Part shown: piece after piece, positions 63,784-64,000 of the stretch
Numbering within the stretch: position 1 is the first letter of the stretch
How the letters are laid out: each line of letters opens with the position of its first letter
DNA from: Bacteroidota bacterium
Lineage (GTDB): Bacteria > Bacteroidota > Bacteroidia > Chitinophagales > Chitinophagaceae
DNA: 64,000 bases
Assembly: GCA_030706635.1 (NCBI GenBank)
Contig: JAUZOD010000006.1
Span: 62,001 to 126,000, forward strand
Direction: 5' to 3'
The notes under the pieces: generated by a model
What the model saw: the letters and a program-made list of their open reading frames with translations, nothing else
The model's database searches: none
Told to the model about the DNA's origin: nothing
Translations under genes and position numbers: made by a program

Positions 63784-64000
63784 TCACACACCCAGACTCC
63801 AGCCTTCCCGGTATGTTCTTTTTACAAACTGGTTGGCATCATCGAAATTGGTGATCCTCATATTCGGACCATCCCACACCAGTTTGATGTGCTGACCCGG
63901 ATATTCAATATCATTTCCTGATTTCTTCTGAATATTGGTGCTTCTGATGGCCAGATTGCCCATGAGCACGCTTTCCGTTAACGGTCCGGCGATATCAAAA
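63784..64000 (-). CDS. Gfo/Idh/MocA family oxidoreductase, C-terminal part
   Basis: The last 71 residues of a protein whose N-terminus lies beyond the right edge. The frame is open to position 64000. It reads FDIAGPLTESVLMGNLAIRS, then DIEYPGQHIKLVWDGPNMRI and NQFVKRTYREGWSLGV. This matches the end of the secreted Gfo/Idh/MocA oxidoreductases common in Bacteroidota, where GPLTExVLxGNxAxR and YRxGW close the protein. These enzymes use NAD(P) on sugars or related polyols. The GTG at 63969 is internal and not a start. It is convergent with the SWIB gene and shares its terminator. Confidence 0.82.
   Translation of the reverse strand, partial: FDIAGPLTESVLMGNLAIRSTNIQKKSGNDIEYPGQHIKLVWDGPNMRITNFDDANQFVKRTYREGWSLGV

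Overview
The window looks like a chromosomal segment of a Bacteroidota bacterium, most likely of the family Chitinophagaceae. The evidence is a SusC/SusD pair, a one-protein hybrid two-component regulator, a GLPGLI protein next to a TonB-dependent-receptor-like barrel, PorT-type small barrels, many secreted glycosidases, AT-rich leaders without clear Shine-Dalgarno sites, and a few -7 elements resembling TAnnTTTG. I see no rRNA, tRNA, CRISPR array, integrase or intact insertion sequence.

Layout. (1) 1-16733, all minus strand: a polysaccharide utilisation locus. It runs from an HTCS regulator through a TonB-receptor-like barrel and GLPGLI protein, a six-hairpin glycosidase-like protein, SusC, SusD and a FIVAR/LamG lipoprotein to a GH130 enzyme cut by the window edge. 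(2) 16903-26620: general genes, namely an OmpA-like protein with an unknown secreted partner, a DUF5009 membrane acyltransferase, an M28 glutamate-carboxypeptidase-like peptidase, an AI-2E-type permease, a DUF488 protein followed by a startless sialidase-like remnant, and two tandem small barrels. (3) 26856-36541: a redox and electrophile-defence neighbourhood. It holds a peroxiredoxin, two DsbA-like proteins, a frameshifted aldo/keto reductase, cardiolipin synthase, and a minus-strand run with esterase, ring-cleaving dioxygenase, DoxX, extradiol dioxygenase, NAD(P)-binding proteins and a Crp/Fnr regulator. Several of these are the gene types of the Bacillus subtilis Mhq regulon. (4) 36685-62840: a large glycan-degradation region without SusC/SusD. 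It contains GH116, three GH29 fucosidases, a GH36-type galactosidase, two GH172 (DUF2961) proteins, a propeller lipoprotein, an SGNH esterase, a two-domain alpha/beta hydrolase, an unassigned barrel hydrolase, an AGE-family epimerase overlapping a GH33 sialidase, and a TlpA-like protein without its redox cysteines. (5) 62841-64000: a noncoding stretch, a Lys/Ala-tailed SWIB protein, a perfect bidirectional terminator, and the C-terminus of a Gfo/Idh/MocA oxidoreductase.

How the genes may work together (inference): the first locus senses, binds, imports and phosphorolyses a mannose-containing glycan. The large second region trims fucose, galactose, sialic acid and other termini from complex glycans outside the cytoplasm. 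The redox block detoxifies quinones and electrophiles.

A notable feature is gene decay. Five broken genes can be read directly: a sialidase-like fragment at 24441-25121, an aldo/keto reductase with one frameshift in an A7 run, an FMN reductase with an apparent internal deletion, a DUF2092-type gene with several lesions, and a GH33 C-terminal scrap at 58983-59144. I did not find a clearly new defence or mobile system. The best leads for new biology are the unassigned hydrolases, the cysteine-less TlpA paralogue and the noncoding stretches at 54425-55505 and 62841-63321.
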